DNA from: CADEDH01 sp965262175
GTDB lineage: Bacteria; Actinomycetota; Acidimicrobiia; Acidimicrobiales; SZUA-35
Direction of reading: 5' to 3'
Assembly: GCA_965262175.1 (NCBI GenBank)
Contig: CBDHES010000028.1
Location: 248,001 to 312,000, forward strand
DNA length: 64,000 bases
Shown here: positions 28,326 to 36,885 of the stretch, in pieces
Numbering within the stretch: position 1 is the first letter of the stretch
How the letters are laid out: each line of letters opens with the position of its first letter
The notes under the pieces: generated by a model
What the model saw: only the letters and a program-made list of their open reading frames with translations
Told to the model about the DNA's origin: nothing
Databases searched by the model: none
Made by a program: the position numbers and the translations under genes

Positions 28326-29294
28326 TCACCGCTTGGCCAGGGCCTCGATGAGCTGGGGCATGACCTTGTGCACGTCGCCGACGATGCCGAGATCGGCCAC
28401 GGCGAAGATCGGGGCCTCGGGATCCTTGTTGATGGCGATGATGTTCTTGGAGCCCTTCATCCCGACGAGGTGCTGGGTTGCGCCGGAGATACCGACGGCG
28501 ATGTAGATGTCGGGCTTGACGACCTTGCCGGTCTGGCCGACCTGGTACGAGTAGGGCACCCAGCCGGCGTCGACGATGGCTCGGGACGCACCCGCCGCGC
28601 CGCCGAGCGACTTGGCCAGGCTCTCGACCATCTCGAACTTGTCGGGTTCGCCGAGGCCGCGCCCACCGGAGACGACGATCGCCGCCTCGTCGAGCTTCGG
28701 TCCGTCCGACTCCTCGACGTGACGTTCGGTCACGACGGCACCAGCCGCAGAGCCGGTGTCACCGACGTCGAGATCCTCGACGTCGGCCGCCGGCCCGTCG
28801 GCGCTCTCGGCCGGGAACGACTTGGGGCGGACCAGCATGAGGAAGGGGCCCTCGCCGGTGAACTTGGTCTTCACGTCGGTCGTGCCGCCGAAGACCGGCT
28901 CGGTCCCGACCAGGTCGTCGCCGTCGAGCTCGATGTCGACCACGTTGGTGATGACGGTCCGGTCGAGCTTGACCGAGAGCCGGGAGGCGATGTCGCGCCC
29001 GTCGTAGGTCGTGGCCATGAGGATCGCGTCGGGGCCGTCACCGGCTTCGCACACCTCGGCGATCGCCGTCGCCACCGGGACGCCGACCAGCTGACCGTCG
29101 AGGTCGCCGGTCTGGTGGATCGTCTCGGCGCCGTAGGCCCCCAGCGTCTCGGCCAGGTCGTCGGCGTCGTCGCCGGCGTAGACGCACTCCACGGTGTCGG
29201 CCAGGTCACGGGCCTTGGTCAGCAGCTCGAGGGTGGTGGCGGCCACCTCGCCATCGGTGGCCTCGGCGACCACCCAGATCTTGTCCAGTGTCAT
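28326..29294 (-). CDS. etfA: electron transfer flavoprotein alpha subunit
   Basis: 322 aa. EtfA binds FAD and shuttles electrons from acyl-CoA dehydrogenases to the respiratory chain. The C-terminal FAD domain is clear: VVSGGRGLGEPDKFEMVE, VDAGWVPYSYQVGQTGKVVKPD split here as VGQTGKVVKPDIYIAVGISG, ATQHLVGMKGSKNIIAIN and FAVADLGIVGD. The N-terminal part is the nucleotide-binding-like domain. The ATG at 29294 has AGGAGG 9 nt upstream, and the gene follows etfB by 14 nt in the usual order. Confidence 0.95.
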   Translation of the reverse strand: MTLDKIWVVAEATDGEVAATTLELLTKARDLADTVECVYAGDDADDLAETLGAYGAETIHQTGDLDGQLVGVPVATAIAEVCEAGDGPDAILMATTYDGRDIASRLSVKLDRTVITNVVDIELDGDDLVGTEPVFGGTTDVKTKFTGEGPFLMLVRPKSFPAESADGPAADVEDLDVGDTGSAAGAVVTERHVEESDGPKLDEAAIVVSGGRGLGEPDKFEMVESLAKSLGGAAGASRAIVDAGWVPYSYQVGQTGKVVKPDIYIAVGISGATQHLVGMKGSKNIIAINKDPEAPIFAVADLGIVGDVHKVMPQLIEALAKR

Positions 29295-29308
29295 CGTCTC
29301 AGACCTCC

Positions 29309-30088
29309 TCAGATCACCTTCATCTCTTCGAGGTACGAGATCACCCGCAGGTACGCCTCGCCCTCGTCTTCCACGACCTCGCCGGCCTCCCGTTGGGGGG
29401 CCTCGGCGATGTCGACGATCTCCTGACCGGCACCCTCCCAGCCGACCTGGCCGCCATCGAACCCCAGATCGGACGCCGACTTGACGTCGACCGGCTTCGA
29501 CTTGGCGGCCATGATGCCCTTGAACGAGGGGTAGCGGGGCTCGACGACCCCGGCGGTGACGCTCACCACGCACGGCATCGGGCAGGTCACGTCGTCGTAG
29601 CCGGCGTCGGTCTGACGCTGGACCTTGACGGTGCTCCCGTCGACCTCGATCGCCTTCGCCGCGGTCACCGACGGCAAATCGAGCACGCCGGCGATCTGGG
29701 CCGGAACGGTGCCGGTATAGCCATCGGAGCTCTCCGAGCCGGCGATGACCAGGTCGGCCTCCTGGGGGCCGATCGCCGCCGACAGCAGCTTGGCCGTGGT
29801 CAGGGCATCGGAGCCGAGCAGCGCCGGGTCCGAGATCAGGGTCGCCGAGGCGGCGCCCATGGCCAGCGCGGTGGCCAGACCCGACCGCTCCTCGTTCGGG
29901 GCCATCGAGACCAGGTGGACCTCGCCCTCACCGGCGGCGTCGACCAGCTGGAGGGCCATCTCGACCCCGTAGGAATCCGACTCGTCGAGGATGAGCTTCA
30001 CGTCCCGCTTGAGGGTCCGGGTCTCGGGATCCAGCGCTCCCGGGTCGGCAGGATCAGGGATTTGCTTCACACAGACGACGACTTTCAT
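29309..30088 (-). CDS. etfB: electron transfer flavoprotein beta subunit
   Basis: 259 aa, the normal length. MKVVVCVKQIPDP is the classic start, followed by LNEYD-like DESDSYGVEMALQL, the AMP-binding region DLVIAGSESSDGYTGTVPAQIA and the recognition loop KGIMAAKSKPV. It forms a heterodimer with EtfA and holds AMP. The ATG at 30088 has no Shine-Dalgarno site but has a -10-like TACCAT 8 nt upstream. Confidence 0.95.
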   Translation of the reverse strand: MKVVVCVKQIPDPADPGALDPETRTLKRDVKLILDESDSYGVEMALQLVDAAGEGEVHLVSMAPNEERSGLATALAMGAASATLISDPALLGSDALTTAKLLSAAIGPQEADLVIAGSESSDGYTGTVPAQIAGVLDLPSVTAAKAIEVDGSTVKVQRQTDAGYDDVTCPMPCVVSVTAGVVEPRYPSFKGIMAAKSKPVDVKSASDLGFDGGQVGWEGAGQEIVDIAEAPQREAGEVVEDEGEAYLRVISYLEEMKVI

Positions 30089-30096
30089 GGCTCGGG

Positions 30097-30102
30097 ATGG
30101 TA
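30097..30102 (-). promoter_or_regulatory. -10-like box of etfBA
   Basis: TACCAT on the minus strand ends 8 nt before the etfB ATG; a near-leaderless transcript is likely. It is divergent from the lipid kinase promoter 20 bp away. Confidence 0.4.
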
Positions 30103-30122
30103 CGCCACCTGACGCCCAACGG

Positions 30123-30128
30123 CACACT
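30123..30128 (+). promoter_or_regulatory. -10-like box of the lipid kinase gene (leaderless)
   Basis: CACACT ends 6 nt before the GTG at 30135. Confidence 0.45.
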
Positions 30129-30134
30129 TGTGCG

Positions 30135-31061
30135 GTGCAGGTGGCCCTCATCGTGAACCCGATCGCCTCGTCGGTCACCCGACGGGCCCAGGTCGTGATC
30201 CAGAAGGCCCTCGCGGCCGATCACGCGCTCGACACCGCCGAGACCTCACGCAAGGGTCAGGCCATCCGCCTGGCCCACGGCTTCGCCCGGTCCGGGGCCG
30301 ACGTGGTGGTGGCCCTCGGCGGCGACGGGACCATCAACGAGGTGGCAAACGGCGTGATCGGCTCCGACTGTGCGGTGACCCCCCTTCCGGGCGGTTCGAC
30401 GAATGTCTTCGCCCAGGCGATCGGCTACCCCAACGATCCGATCGAGGCCACCGGCGTCCTGCTCGACGCCTTGGCCGAGCGGTCGTTCCGGCCGGCCAGC
30501 GTCGGCACGGCCAACGAGCGACTGTTCCTCTTCCACGCCGGCGCCGGATTCGACGCCTCGGTCGTGGCCCGGGTGGAGGAACGGGGGACGCTCAAGCGAT
30601 ACCTCGGCCACCCACTCTTCCTGGCCAGCACGGTGGCCGCCTGGTTCGGCGAGCTGGGGCGCCGCCGGCCCCGATTCACCGTCGAGACCGACGACGGACG
30701 CCGGGTCGCGGGGGCGGTGTTGGCCGTCGCCATGAACACCACGCCCTACACCTTCCTCGGAAGCCATCCGTTGCACCTCGCCCCGGAGGCCAGCCTCGAC
30801 CAGCCGCTGGCCGTGGCCATCCTGACCTCGTTGGCCCCGACCACCCTCCCTCGCCTCGTGGCGACCGCGGCCGGATCGGCGGGGCTCCCCGATCGGGGTT
30901 CCACCGTCCGGTGGGCCGATGTCCACGGGGTGACGATCCGGGGCGACCGGCCGTTCCGGTACCAGCTCGACGGTGAGGCGATGGCACCGGTCACCGAGCT
31001 CCGGCTCGACCACCGGCCGGCCGCGCTGCGCCTCGTCGTTCCCCCCGGCGTGGAGGGCTGA
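30135..31061 (+). CDS. diacylglycerol/sphingosine kinase-like lipid kinase
   Basis: 308 aa of the DgkB/YegS family. MQVALIVNPIASS is the conserved first strand, followed by VVALGGDGTINEVANG (nucleotide-binding GGDGT) and PLPGGSTNVFAQAIG, then the C-terminal beta-sandwich with YQLDGEAM near the end. Actinobacterial relatives phosphorylate diacylglycerol or act in phosphatidylinositol mannoside precursor metabolism. Leaderless GTG start. It ends 10 nt before the convergent polymerase gene. Confidence 0.88.
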   Translation: MQVALIVNPIASSVTRRAQVVIQKALAADHALDTAETSRKGQAIRLAHGFARSGADVVVALGGDGTINEVANGVIGSDCAVTPLPGGSTNVFAQAIGYPNDPIEATGVLLDALAERSFRPASVGTANERLFLFHAGAGFDASVVARVEERGTLKRYLGHPLFLASTVAAWFGELGRRRPRFTVETDDGRRVAGAVLAVAMNTTPYTFLGSHPLHLAPEASLDQPLAVAILTSLAPTTLPRLVATAAGSAGLPDRGSTVRWADVHGVTIRGDRPFRYQLDGEAMAPVTELRLDHRPAALRLVVPPGVEG

Positions 31062-31071
31062 ACCGGTCCGG

Positions 31072-31962
31072 TCAGCCGGGGAGGGGTCGGGCCGACGCCG
31101 CCAGGGCGGCCCAGGGGTCGCCGAGACGAGCGAGCCGGGCCGGCATGGAGGTGACCGTGTGGCGCCCCGGGCTCAGGTCGGGATCGTCGAGCTCGGCCCA
31201 ATCGATGGGCGCGGCCACCGGAGCGGTCGGCAACGCCCGGACCCCGTAGGGAGCGACGAAGGTCGCCGCTGCCCCGTTGCGGGCCAGGTCGAGGTAGATC
31301 CGGTCGCCCCGCTCGGCCTTGGCGAAGGCTTGGGTCACATCGTCCCGGAACCGGTCGACGAGCAGGGTGGCCAGCGCGCCGGCGAAGCGTCCGACGTCGC
31401 CCCACGTGGCCCCGGTCACCGGGGCCACGATGTGGACCCCCTTCGAGCCGGTCAGTTGCACGAAGGGCACCAGACCGGCCTCCGTCAACGCCCCCCGCAC
31501 GCCGTGAGCGACCCGCACGAGCTGGGCCAGGTCCTCGACCGACGGGTCGAGGTCGACCACGAACAGATCCGGTCCGATCGCCTGGTTGGCGGTGCGGGCC
31601 AGCCCGATGTGGGGGGTGATCATGCCCTGCTGGGCGAGGTAGACGAGAGCGGCCGGGTCGTCCACGACCGGGTGGGTGACGACGCCGCCCCGCTTCGGCA
31701 GCTCGACCCGTCGGATCCAGGCCGGGTAGTGGGCCGGGGCGTTCTTCTGGAAGAAGCCCTCGCCGTCGAGGCCCTTCGGGTACCGCACGATCGTCATCGG
31801 ACGGTCGGCGACGTGGGCGACCATGGTCGGCGCCACGGCGGCGTAGTAGCGGGCCAGGTCGCCCTTGGTCAGGCCGGCGGCCGGGAACAGGACCCGGTCG
31901 GGGTTGCTGACCTCGATCGTGCGTTCACCGACCGCGATCGACGCTCGGGGGCTCGCTGCCAC
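31072..31962 (-). CDS. LigD-type polymerase/primase domain protein
   Basis: 296 aa stand-alone polymerase of the archaeo-eukaryotic primase type found in LigD and its paralogues. VSNPDRVLFP and TKGDLARYYAAVAP open the domain. The metal-binding pair is in FVVDLDPS, followed by FVQLTGSKGVHIVAP and the later catalytic region around DRIYLDLARNG. In non-homologous end joining it fills gaps with ribonucleotides. No Ku or ligase gene lies in the window, so it may be a PolD1/D2-like paralogue acting in base excision repair. GTG start, with TAGGGT 7 nt upstream. Confidence 0.87.
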   Translation of the reverse strand: MAASPRASIAVGERTIEVSNPDRVLFPAAGLTKGDLARYYAAVAPTMVAHVADRPMTIVRYPKGLDGEGFFQKNAPAHYPAWIRRVELPKRGGVVTHPVVDDPAALVYLAQQGMITPHIGLARTANQAIGPDLFVVDLDPSVEDLAQLVRVAHGVRGALTEAGLVPFVQLTGSKGVHIVAPVTGATWGDVGRFAGALATLLVDRFRDDVTQAFAKAERGDRIYLDLARNGAAATFVAPYGVRALPTAPVAAPIDWAELDDPDLSPGRHTVTSMPARLARLGDPWAALAASARPLPG

Positions 31963-31969
31963 CGGGTCG

Positions 31970-31975
31970 ACCCTA
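31970..31975 (-). promoter_or_regulatory. -10-like box of the LigD-type polymerase (leaderless)
   Basis: TAGGGT on the minus strand ends 7 nt before the GTG at 31962. Confidence 0.45.
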
Positions 31976-32007
31976 GTCGCACCGCTCGCCGCCGGGCCCC
32001 CGATCCG

Positions 32008-32691
32008 TCAGCCGGCCAAGGCGGCGAGGGCGGCTGCCGGATGATTGGTGATGATGCCGTCGACCCCCATCGACGCCAGCTGACGGATCCGAGCCGGATC
32101 GTCGACGGTCCACACGTTGACCTCGAGGCCCGCGGCGTGCGCCCGGTCGACGAAGCCCTCGTCGACCAGCAGGTCGTTTGGGTGGATGGCGTCCACCCCA
32201 TGGGCCACCGACCGGGCGATCAGCGACGCGGGGTCGGAGCCGCCCCACACCAACCAGGCGGTGGGGATCGAGTCGTCGATGGCCGAGATCCGGTCGACGC
32301 TCCCGATGTTGAACGATGACACGATCACCCGGTCGGCGGCGTCGAAGGCGGCGATCAGGCCGGCCACCGCCACCGACAGGCCGTGTTCGTCGTCGTAGTC
32401 GGGATCGTCGGGCAGGTTCTTGATCTCGATGTTGAGCCACGTGTCGGCGCATGCCTCCAACGCCTCGGCCAGGGTCGGCACCCCGGCCGGAAGCTCGGCC
32501 GCCGTCACGTCTCGGACCCGGACCCCCGAGCCGAGGTGGGCGTCGTGGTGGACGACGAGGACATCGTCACCCGTGCGCCGAACGTCGAGCTCGACCCCGT
32601 GGGCACCGGACTCGGCGGCCGCCCGGAAGGCTTCGATCGTGTTCTCCGGATGGGTCGCCGAGGCCCCCCGGTGTCCAATGACTCGCACCAT
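32008..32691 (-). CDS. glycerophosphodiester phosphodiesterase
   Basis: 227 aa GDPD of the TIM-barrel type. VIGHRGASATHPENTIEAF holds the catalytic His and the Glu/Asn of the site, GVELDVRRTGDDVLVVHHD the second His and metal ligands, and VNVWTVDDPARIRQL with GVDGIITNHP closes the barrel. It hydrolyses glycerophosphodiesters to glycerol 3-phosphate and an alcohol. Cytoplasmic, as no signal peptide is seen. The ATG at 32691 has GGGGAG six nt upstream; an in-frame ATG at 32697 and a GTG at 32733 are less well placed. Confidence 0.88.
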   Translation of the reverse strand: MVRVIGHRGASATHPENTIEAFRAAAESGAHGVELDVRRTGDDVLVVHHDAHLGSGVRVRDVTAAELPAGVPTLAEALEACADTWLNIEIKNLPDDPDYDDEHGLSVAVAGLIAAFDAADRVIVSSFNIGSVDRISAIDDSIPTAWLVWGGSDPASLIARSVAHGVDAIHPNDLLVDEGFVDRAHAAGLEVNVWTVDDPARIRQLASMGVDGIITNHPAAALAALAG

Positions 32692-32852
32692 CGGCATCTC
32701 CCCGTTCTCGCTGCTGTACGTTCGTGCTCCCACGGTGTGCGACCAGCTCGGCCAGCCCGACGACGATCGTCCTGGTCAGCCAGAGCGCATCTCGATCGGG
32801 ACCGAACGAGCAGGGTCGTGCGACACGATGTGACATTCGTCAACATCAACTC

Positions 32853-32881
32853 TTTACGAACTTCTAACCATTCTCTACGAT
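32853..32881 (+). promoter_or_regulatory. whiB1 promoter (-35 TTTACG, 17 bp, -10 TACGAT)
   Basis: It lies in an A/T-rich patch rare in this window. A start near 32888 would leave a leader of about 170 nt before the whiB1 GTG. The gap 32692-33057 holds this promoter and that leader and no convincing gene. Confidence 0.55.
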
Positions 32882-33016
32882 GTCAGACAGGATGAGTTGA
32901 CCGGGGAGTCAAGGTGACAAACCTACCTACCCCCCTGGCTCAACGCGCCTATCCGCCGGTAGCGACTGTGCAACGAGGGACAACGAACTGCCACCGCATC
33001 ATCTCGAAGCCACTCG

Positions 33017-33067
33017 ATGACAACCATGGAAACCAGCCACCACGAAGGGGAGGAAGCGTGGCACTAG
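33017..33067 (+). CDS. possible 16-aa upstream ORF overlapping the whiB1 start
   Basis: ATG at 33017 to TAG at 33065-33067, encoding MTTMETSHHEGEEAWH. It runs through the whiB1 Shine-Dalgarno site and GTG in a different frame, so translating it would interfere or couple. No Shine-Dalgarno site of its own is evident. A second candidate, the GTG at 32914 with GGGGAG upstream, is in frame with whiB1 and would extend it by 48 codons of atypical base composition. Confidence 0.2.
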   Translation: MTTMETSHHEGEEAWH

Positions 33068-33402
33068 CCGATTCTTGGGACATCACACGACCCGAGTTCG
33101 CTGAGTTCGAACTGATCGCTCAGGGACTCGTCGACCGTGTTCCCGACCCTGATCCCGACCTGTCCTGGCGAGCGACGGCATCGTGCCGGGACACCAGCCC
33201 CGAACTGTTCTTCCCGGTCGGTACCACCGGCTTGGCCGTCGATCAGATCGAGGCGGCCAAGGCCGTCTGCATGGGCTGCCCGTCACGGGTTCCGTGCCTG
33301 GAGTTCGCCCTGTCGACCAACCAGGATTCCGGCGTCTGGGGCGCCACCTCGGAAGAGGAGCGGCGACACCTCCGCCGCACCTACCTGAGCCGCCGTCGCT
33401 GA
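33058..33402 (+). CDS. whiB1: WhiB1-like Fe-S transcription regulator
   Basis: 114 aa. Cluster cysteines C43, C71, C74 and C80 (C-x27-C-x2-C-x5-C), then SGVWGATSEEERRHLRRTY and an Arg-rich end for DNA binding. WhiB1 is an essential, NO-sensitive partner of the primary sigma factor in mycobacteria. The symbol rests on synteny: it converges on a pdtaS-type kinase gene exactly as in Mycobacterium tuberculosis. GTG at 33058 with GGGGAGGAAG just upstream. The segment back to 32914 is open but has low GC at third positions, unlike coding sequence here. Confidence 0.85.
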   Translation: MALADSWDITRPEFAEFELIAQGLVDRVPDPDPDLSWRATASCRDTSPELFFPVGTTGLAVDQIEAAKAVCMGCPSRVPCLEFALSTNQDSGVWGATSEEERRHLRRTYLSRRR

Positions 33403-33416
33403 CGACCAGCCCTCAC

Positions 33417-33444
33417 CGGTGACGTCTCGATGGAGACGTCACCG
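33417..33444. terminator. bidirectional hairpin between whiB1 and pdtaS
   Basis: Perfect 12-bp stem CGGTGACGTCTC / GAGACGTCACCG with a GATG loop and no T tract. It covers the pdtaS stop codon and should terminate both convergent transcripts. Confidence 0.75.
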
Positions 33445-34902
33445 GGCTGGACCGGGCAGGCCGACGGTCAGCTCGGCGACCGTGCCGTGGTCGGGTGAGG
33501 TCGACGGCCGAATCGACAGCGCCCCACCGAGCTCGCCCCGGACGAGGGTGTTGATGATCGTCAGGCCGAGCCCCGGCTCGGCGTCGAGGTCGAAGCCATC
33601 GGGCAGCCCGACCCCGTCGTCGTGGACACGGACCGTCATCTCCGCCGGGGTATAGACGAGTTCCACCGTGACCGTGCCCCCCGCCGAGTCGGGTGGGAAG
33701 CCGTGCTCGACCGCGTTCTGGACCAGTTCGTTGACCACGACGGCCAGCGAGCTGGCGGTCGTGGTCGGCAGGAGCGGGCCGTCGCCGAGCAGCCGGACCT
33801 TGACCGGCGGGCCCCCGGGACCCTCGGCCATGGCCAGAATCGGGCGGACGACGTCGCCGAAGAGCACCTCGTCGCCCCCACCCCGGGACAGCAGCTCGTG
33901 GACCACGGCGATCGATGCGATCCGTCGCTCGGCTTCGGTGATGGCCGTCTTGGCCTCGGGGGCCTCGACCCGCCTCCCCTGTATCCGCAGCAACGACGAC
34001 ACGGTCTGCAGGTTGTTCTTGACCCGGTGGTGGATCTCCCGGATCGTGGCGTTCATCGAGACGAGGAGCCGGTCCCGGCTGCGGAGCTCGGAGACATCCC
34101 GCATGAGGACGAGCACCCCGTCGACCTCGCCACCGGTGAGGAGGGGAATGATACGAGCCAGCACCGTCACCCCGTCTCCCCGCTCGATCTCCTCGAGAAC
34201 CGGCACCTTCAGCCGGAGGGCGGCCCGCACCGTCTCACCGCCGAACCCCAGATCCTCCAGCTTGCGACCGGCGATCGTGCCGTGGATGCCGAGGCGATGG
34301 AAGGCCGACACCGCGTTGGGTGAGGAGTACGACACCGCCGCCGTCTTGTCGAGGACGAGCGCCCCGTCGCCGACCCGGGGGGACTCCTCGATCATCGGGT
34401 CCTGGTGGGCGAAGGGAAACGACCCCTCGGAGATCATCTGGGCCAGGCGCTCGAAGACCCCGAAGTAGGCGATCTCCAGGTCGCCGAGGGCCCGGTGCCC
34501 CAGTTCGGGGGTCTCGCGGGTGACCACGGCGATCACCTCGTCTTCGAACACGACGGGAATGGCCAGGACCAGGGCCCGGATCGCCGGCTCGATCAGCTGG
34601 ATCTCGCTCTGGACGATCCTCCTGGTGGCGAAGGCCTCCGACACGCGGGGCCGCTTGGCCAGCTCGAAGAACTTGCCGATCTGGTCGTCCCGATACATCG
34701 TCTGCGATGTCGAGGGACGGATCTGGCTGAGGCAGACCAGCTTCTGACCCTGGGCTCCCTTGACCCGGGCGAACAGGAGCAGGTCGGCGAAGCAGAGGTC
34801 GGCCATGGGGCCCCACGAGCCGACGAGCCGGCGGAGGTGTTCCCGCTCCCGGTCGCCGAGGTCGGTGTGCCGACGCACGATGTCACTGAGGCTGCTGGCC
34901 AC
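33439..34902 (-). CDS. pdtaS: PdtaS-type sensor histidine kinase
   Basis: 487 aa, soluble. Residues about 5-165 are a GAF-like domain, about 175-275 a PAS domain (LVLDKTAAVSYSSPNAVSAF), then the HisKA_2 dimerisation region with the phosphoacceptor in REIHHRVKNNLQTVSSLLR (H291 or H292), and an HATPase_c domain (VVNELVQNAVEHGF, VHDDGVGLPDGFD, GLGLTIINTLV). In mycobacteria PdtaS phosphorylates PdtaR, an ANTAR RNA-binding antiterminator, and senses copper, NO or cyclic di-GMP. No pdtaR gene lies in the window. GTG start. Confidence 0.88.
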   Translation of the reverse strand: MASSLSDIVRRHTDLGDREREHLRRLVGSWGPMADLCFADLLLFARVKGAQGQKLVCLSQIRPSTSQTMYRDDQIGKFFELAKRPRVSEAFATRRIVQSEIQLIEPAIRALVLAIPVVFEDEVIAVVTRETPELGHRALGDLEIAYFGVFERLAQMISEGSFPFAHQDPMIEESPRVGDGALVLDKTAAVSYSSPNAVSAFHRLGIHGTIAGRKLEDLGFGGETVRAALRLKVPVLEEIERGDGVTVLARIIPLLTGGEVDGVLVLMRDVSELRSRDRLLVSMNATIREIHHRVKNNLQTVSSLLRIQGRRVEAPEAKTAITEAERRIASIAVVHELLSRGGGDEVLFGDVVRPILAMAEGPGGPPVKVRLLGDGPLLPTTTASSLAVVVNELVQNAVEHGFPPDSAGGTVTVELVYTPAEMTVRVHDDGVGLPDGFDLDAEPGLGLTIINTLVRGELGGALSIRPSTSPDHGTVAELTVGLPGPAR

Positions 34903-34929
34903 CGTCGCTCCGTTCCCCTCGGGGGCAGG

Positions 34930-36000
34930 CTACCGGCCGCCGCGGGCCAGGAGCCGCCGGAGCCCTCCGATCGAGTTGAGGTCGTCCTGTCGCCACGGGA
35001 CGGCGACGACCGGGACCGGCGCGCCGTCGGCGGGCGGCTGGTCGATTCCCAATCCCGACGCGACCACCCGGTCCCGGCCGAGCAGCACCTCGACCGCCTG
35101 CCGGAGGCCGGGATCGTCGATGCCGGAGATGGGAGCCTCCCCCACGTCGGGCACCGCCCGATTGTGGACGACGGCCGCCGGGTGGTGGTGCCGCCGGGCC
35201 AACTCGTCGAGGAGGGTCCGGGACTGCGCCAGGGCCGCCGGGTCGCTCGTCGTCACGGCCACGTAGGCCGTCTCGTCGTCGGCCAACCGGCGGCCGACCT
35301 CGGTCGCCCGCTCGATGAAGCCGGCCTGCAACCGGGACATCAACCAGAAGAACTCGCCGATCCGGGCGAGGAACGGCCCGCCCAACAACCGTTCGGCGAC
35401 GGCCAGGAACGGCCCGGCCGCCAGCTGGGCCATCCGATTGCGGTAGGGGGCGGTCAGCCACCACAGCCACCGGCTCTCGAAGAACTGGATCATCCGATCC
35501 GGGGCATCGAGGATGTCGATGGCGTGGGTCGACGGTGGCGTATCGATGATCACCAGGTCGTAGCGGTCGTCGTCGGCCAGGTCGTTGAGGTGGTCGAGAG
35601 CGATGTAGTCGTGGCTCTTGGCGAACCGGGTCGTCAGCGTCCGGTACAGCGGGTTGGCCAGCAGTGCCTCCGCATCATCGGCGTCGGCCAACTTGCGTAC
35701 CAGATCGTCCCAACTCCTCCCCATCTCGACCATCGAGGCCCACAGGACCCCAGGAGCGCCGACGCCGAGCGAGACGAGGACCGGGTCGGCCCGCAGCTCG
35801 TCGACCCCCATGGCGTCGGCCAACCGCCGAGCGGGGTCGACGGTGACCACGAGCACTCGCCGGCCGTGGTCGGCCGCCGCCCGAACCCCGAGGGCGGCGG
35901 TGATGGTCGTCTTCCCGACCCCGCCCGGACCCACGACGAGCACCACCGACCGGGTGGTCAGCATCTCGTCGAGTCCGGCGTCGATGCCAGGGCTCACCAC
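34930..36000 (-). CDS. ArsA/Get3-like ATPase with canonical P-loop
   Basis: 356 aa. Walker A is GPGGVGKTT near residues 24-32, switch I is VDPARRLADAMG, and the nucleotide-sensing loop is YDLVIIDTPPSTHAIDIL. Its pairing with the next gene resembles the adjacent Get3-like ATPases of mycobacteria (Rv3679/Rv3680), and the 7-nt overlap with the upstream partner indicates coupled translation and probably a heterodimer. Substrate unknown. Confidence 0.82.
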   Translation of the reverse strand: MVSPGIDAGLDEMLTTRSVVLVVGPGGVGKTTITAALGVRAAADHGRRVLVVTVDPARRLADAMGVDELRADPVLVSLGVGAPGVLWASMVEMGRSWDDLVRKLADADDAEALLANPLYRTLTTRFAKSHDYIALDHLNDLADDDRYDLVIIDTPPSTHAIDILDAPDRMIQFFESRWLWWLTAPYRNRMAQLAAGPFLAVAERLLGGPFLARIGEFFWLMSRLQAGFIERATEVGRRLADDETAYVAVTTSDPAALAQSRTLLDELARRHHHPAAVVHNRAVPDVGEAPISGIDDPGLRQAVEVLLGRDRVVASGLGIDQPPADGAPVPVVAVPWRQDDLNSIGGLRRLLARGGR

Positions 36001-36842
36001 GGCGCACCATCCAGGGCCTCGACCGCGGCGTCAAGCGGGTCGCCGAGCCGATCCTCGACCGCGATCGAGGCCAGCCCGAGCTCGGCCAACCGATCGTCGA
36101 GCGACCGGGCCGCCCGGTGCCGCTCGACGGCGAGGAGGGCGAGTGGACCCCGGGGGTCGCCGGCGGCCAGGAGCGCCTCCGCCTCGGCCTCGCCCTCCGG
36201 ACCGACGGCCGGGGGCACCCGGTTGACGACCAGGCCGGTCATCGAGACCTCGGTCTCGGCGGCGATGCGGTCGAGCAGTTCGGCGGTCTCGGAGATGGGG
36301 AGATCCTCGGCCAGCGTGACGGCGATGGCGCCGGTGATCGACGGATCGGCCAGGAGCTCGGCCAGCCACTGGGTCTGGGAGGTGAGGGGACCGAGGCCGA
36401 CCAGATCGCCCAGCACGGTCGGTGCCGACAGGAGCTCGACCACGTGACCGGTGGCCGGACCATCGACGACCACCCGATCCCAGTCGCCCCGTCGGACCTC
36501 GTGGCCGATCTTGCCGATGGTGAGGATCTCCCGGACCGCTGGGGCGGCGGTCGCCACGTAGTCGAACAGCCGAGCGATGGGGGGCAGGGCCGACGGGGCG
36601 ATCGGGACCGTCAGGTAGAGCCGGATGTACTCGTCGAGTACCGCCTCGGTGCTCAGCTCCAGGAGCGTGATCTCGTCGCCAGCCCGATCACCGAGAGCCA
36701 GGGCCGTCCCACCCGACGCCGTGGCGTCGACCAGGAGGACCTTCTCCCCTCGACCGGCGGCTGAGACGGCGAGGGCGGCGGCGACCGTACTCCGGCCGAC
36801 CCCGCCCTTGCCGACGACGATGGCCAACTTGGGGCCGGTCAC
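35994..36842 (-). CDS. ArsA/Get3-like ATPase with altered P-loop
   Basis: 282 aa partner of the ATPase encoded just downstream. The P-loop reads GKGGVGRST: the first (signature) lysine is kept, but the second, phosphate-binding lysine is Arg (codon CGG). Other motifs are VLLVDATASGGTALALG, LTIGKIGHEVRR and DRVVVDGPATGHVVELL. The loss of the P-loop lysine suggests reduced catalysis and a regulatory role within a heterodimer. GTG start at 36842 with no strong Shine-Dalgarno site. Confidence 0.8.
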   Translation of the reverse strand: MTGPKLAIVVGKGGVGRSTVAAALAVSAAGRGEKVLLVDATASGGTALALGDRAGDEITLLELSTEAVLDEYIRLYLTVPIAPSALPPIARLFDYVATAAPAVREILTIGKIGHEVRRGDWDRVVVDGPATGHVVELLSAPTVLGDLVGLGPLTSQTQWLAELLADPSITGAIAVTLAEDLPISETAELLDRIAAETEVSMTGLVVNRVPPAVGPEGEAEAEALLAAGDPRGPLALLAVERHRAARSLDDRLAELGLASIAVEDRLGDPLDAAVEALDGAPW

Positions 36843-36885
36843 CGGACTGGCCGGGCCGCCACCGCCGACGGTGGTGACCGGTCGA

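Noticed and set aside
32914..33057. 48-codon N-terminal extension of WhiB1 from GTG 32914
   Set aside because: It has a fair Shine-Dalgarno site, but codon use is unlike coding sequence here, and a stronger site precedes the GTG at 33058.
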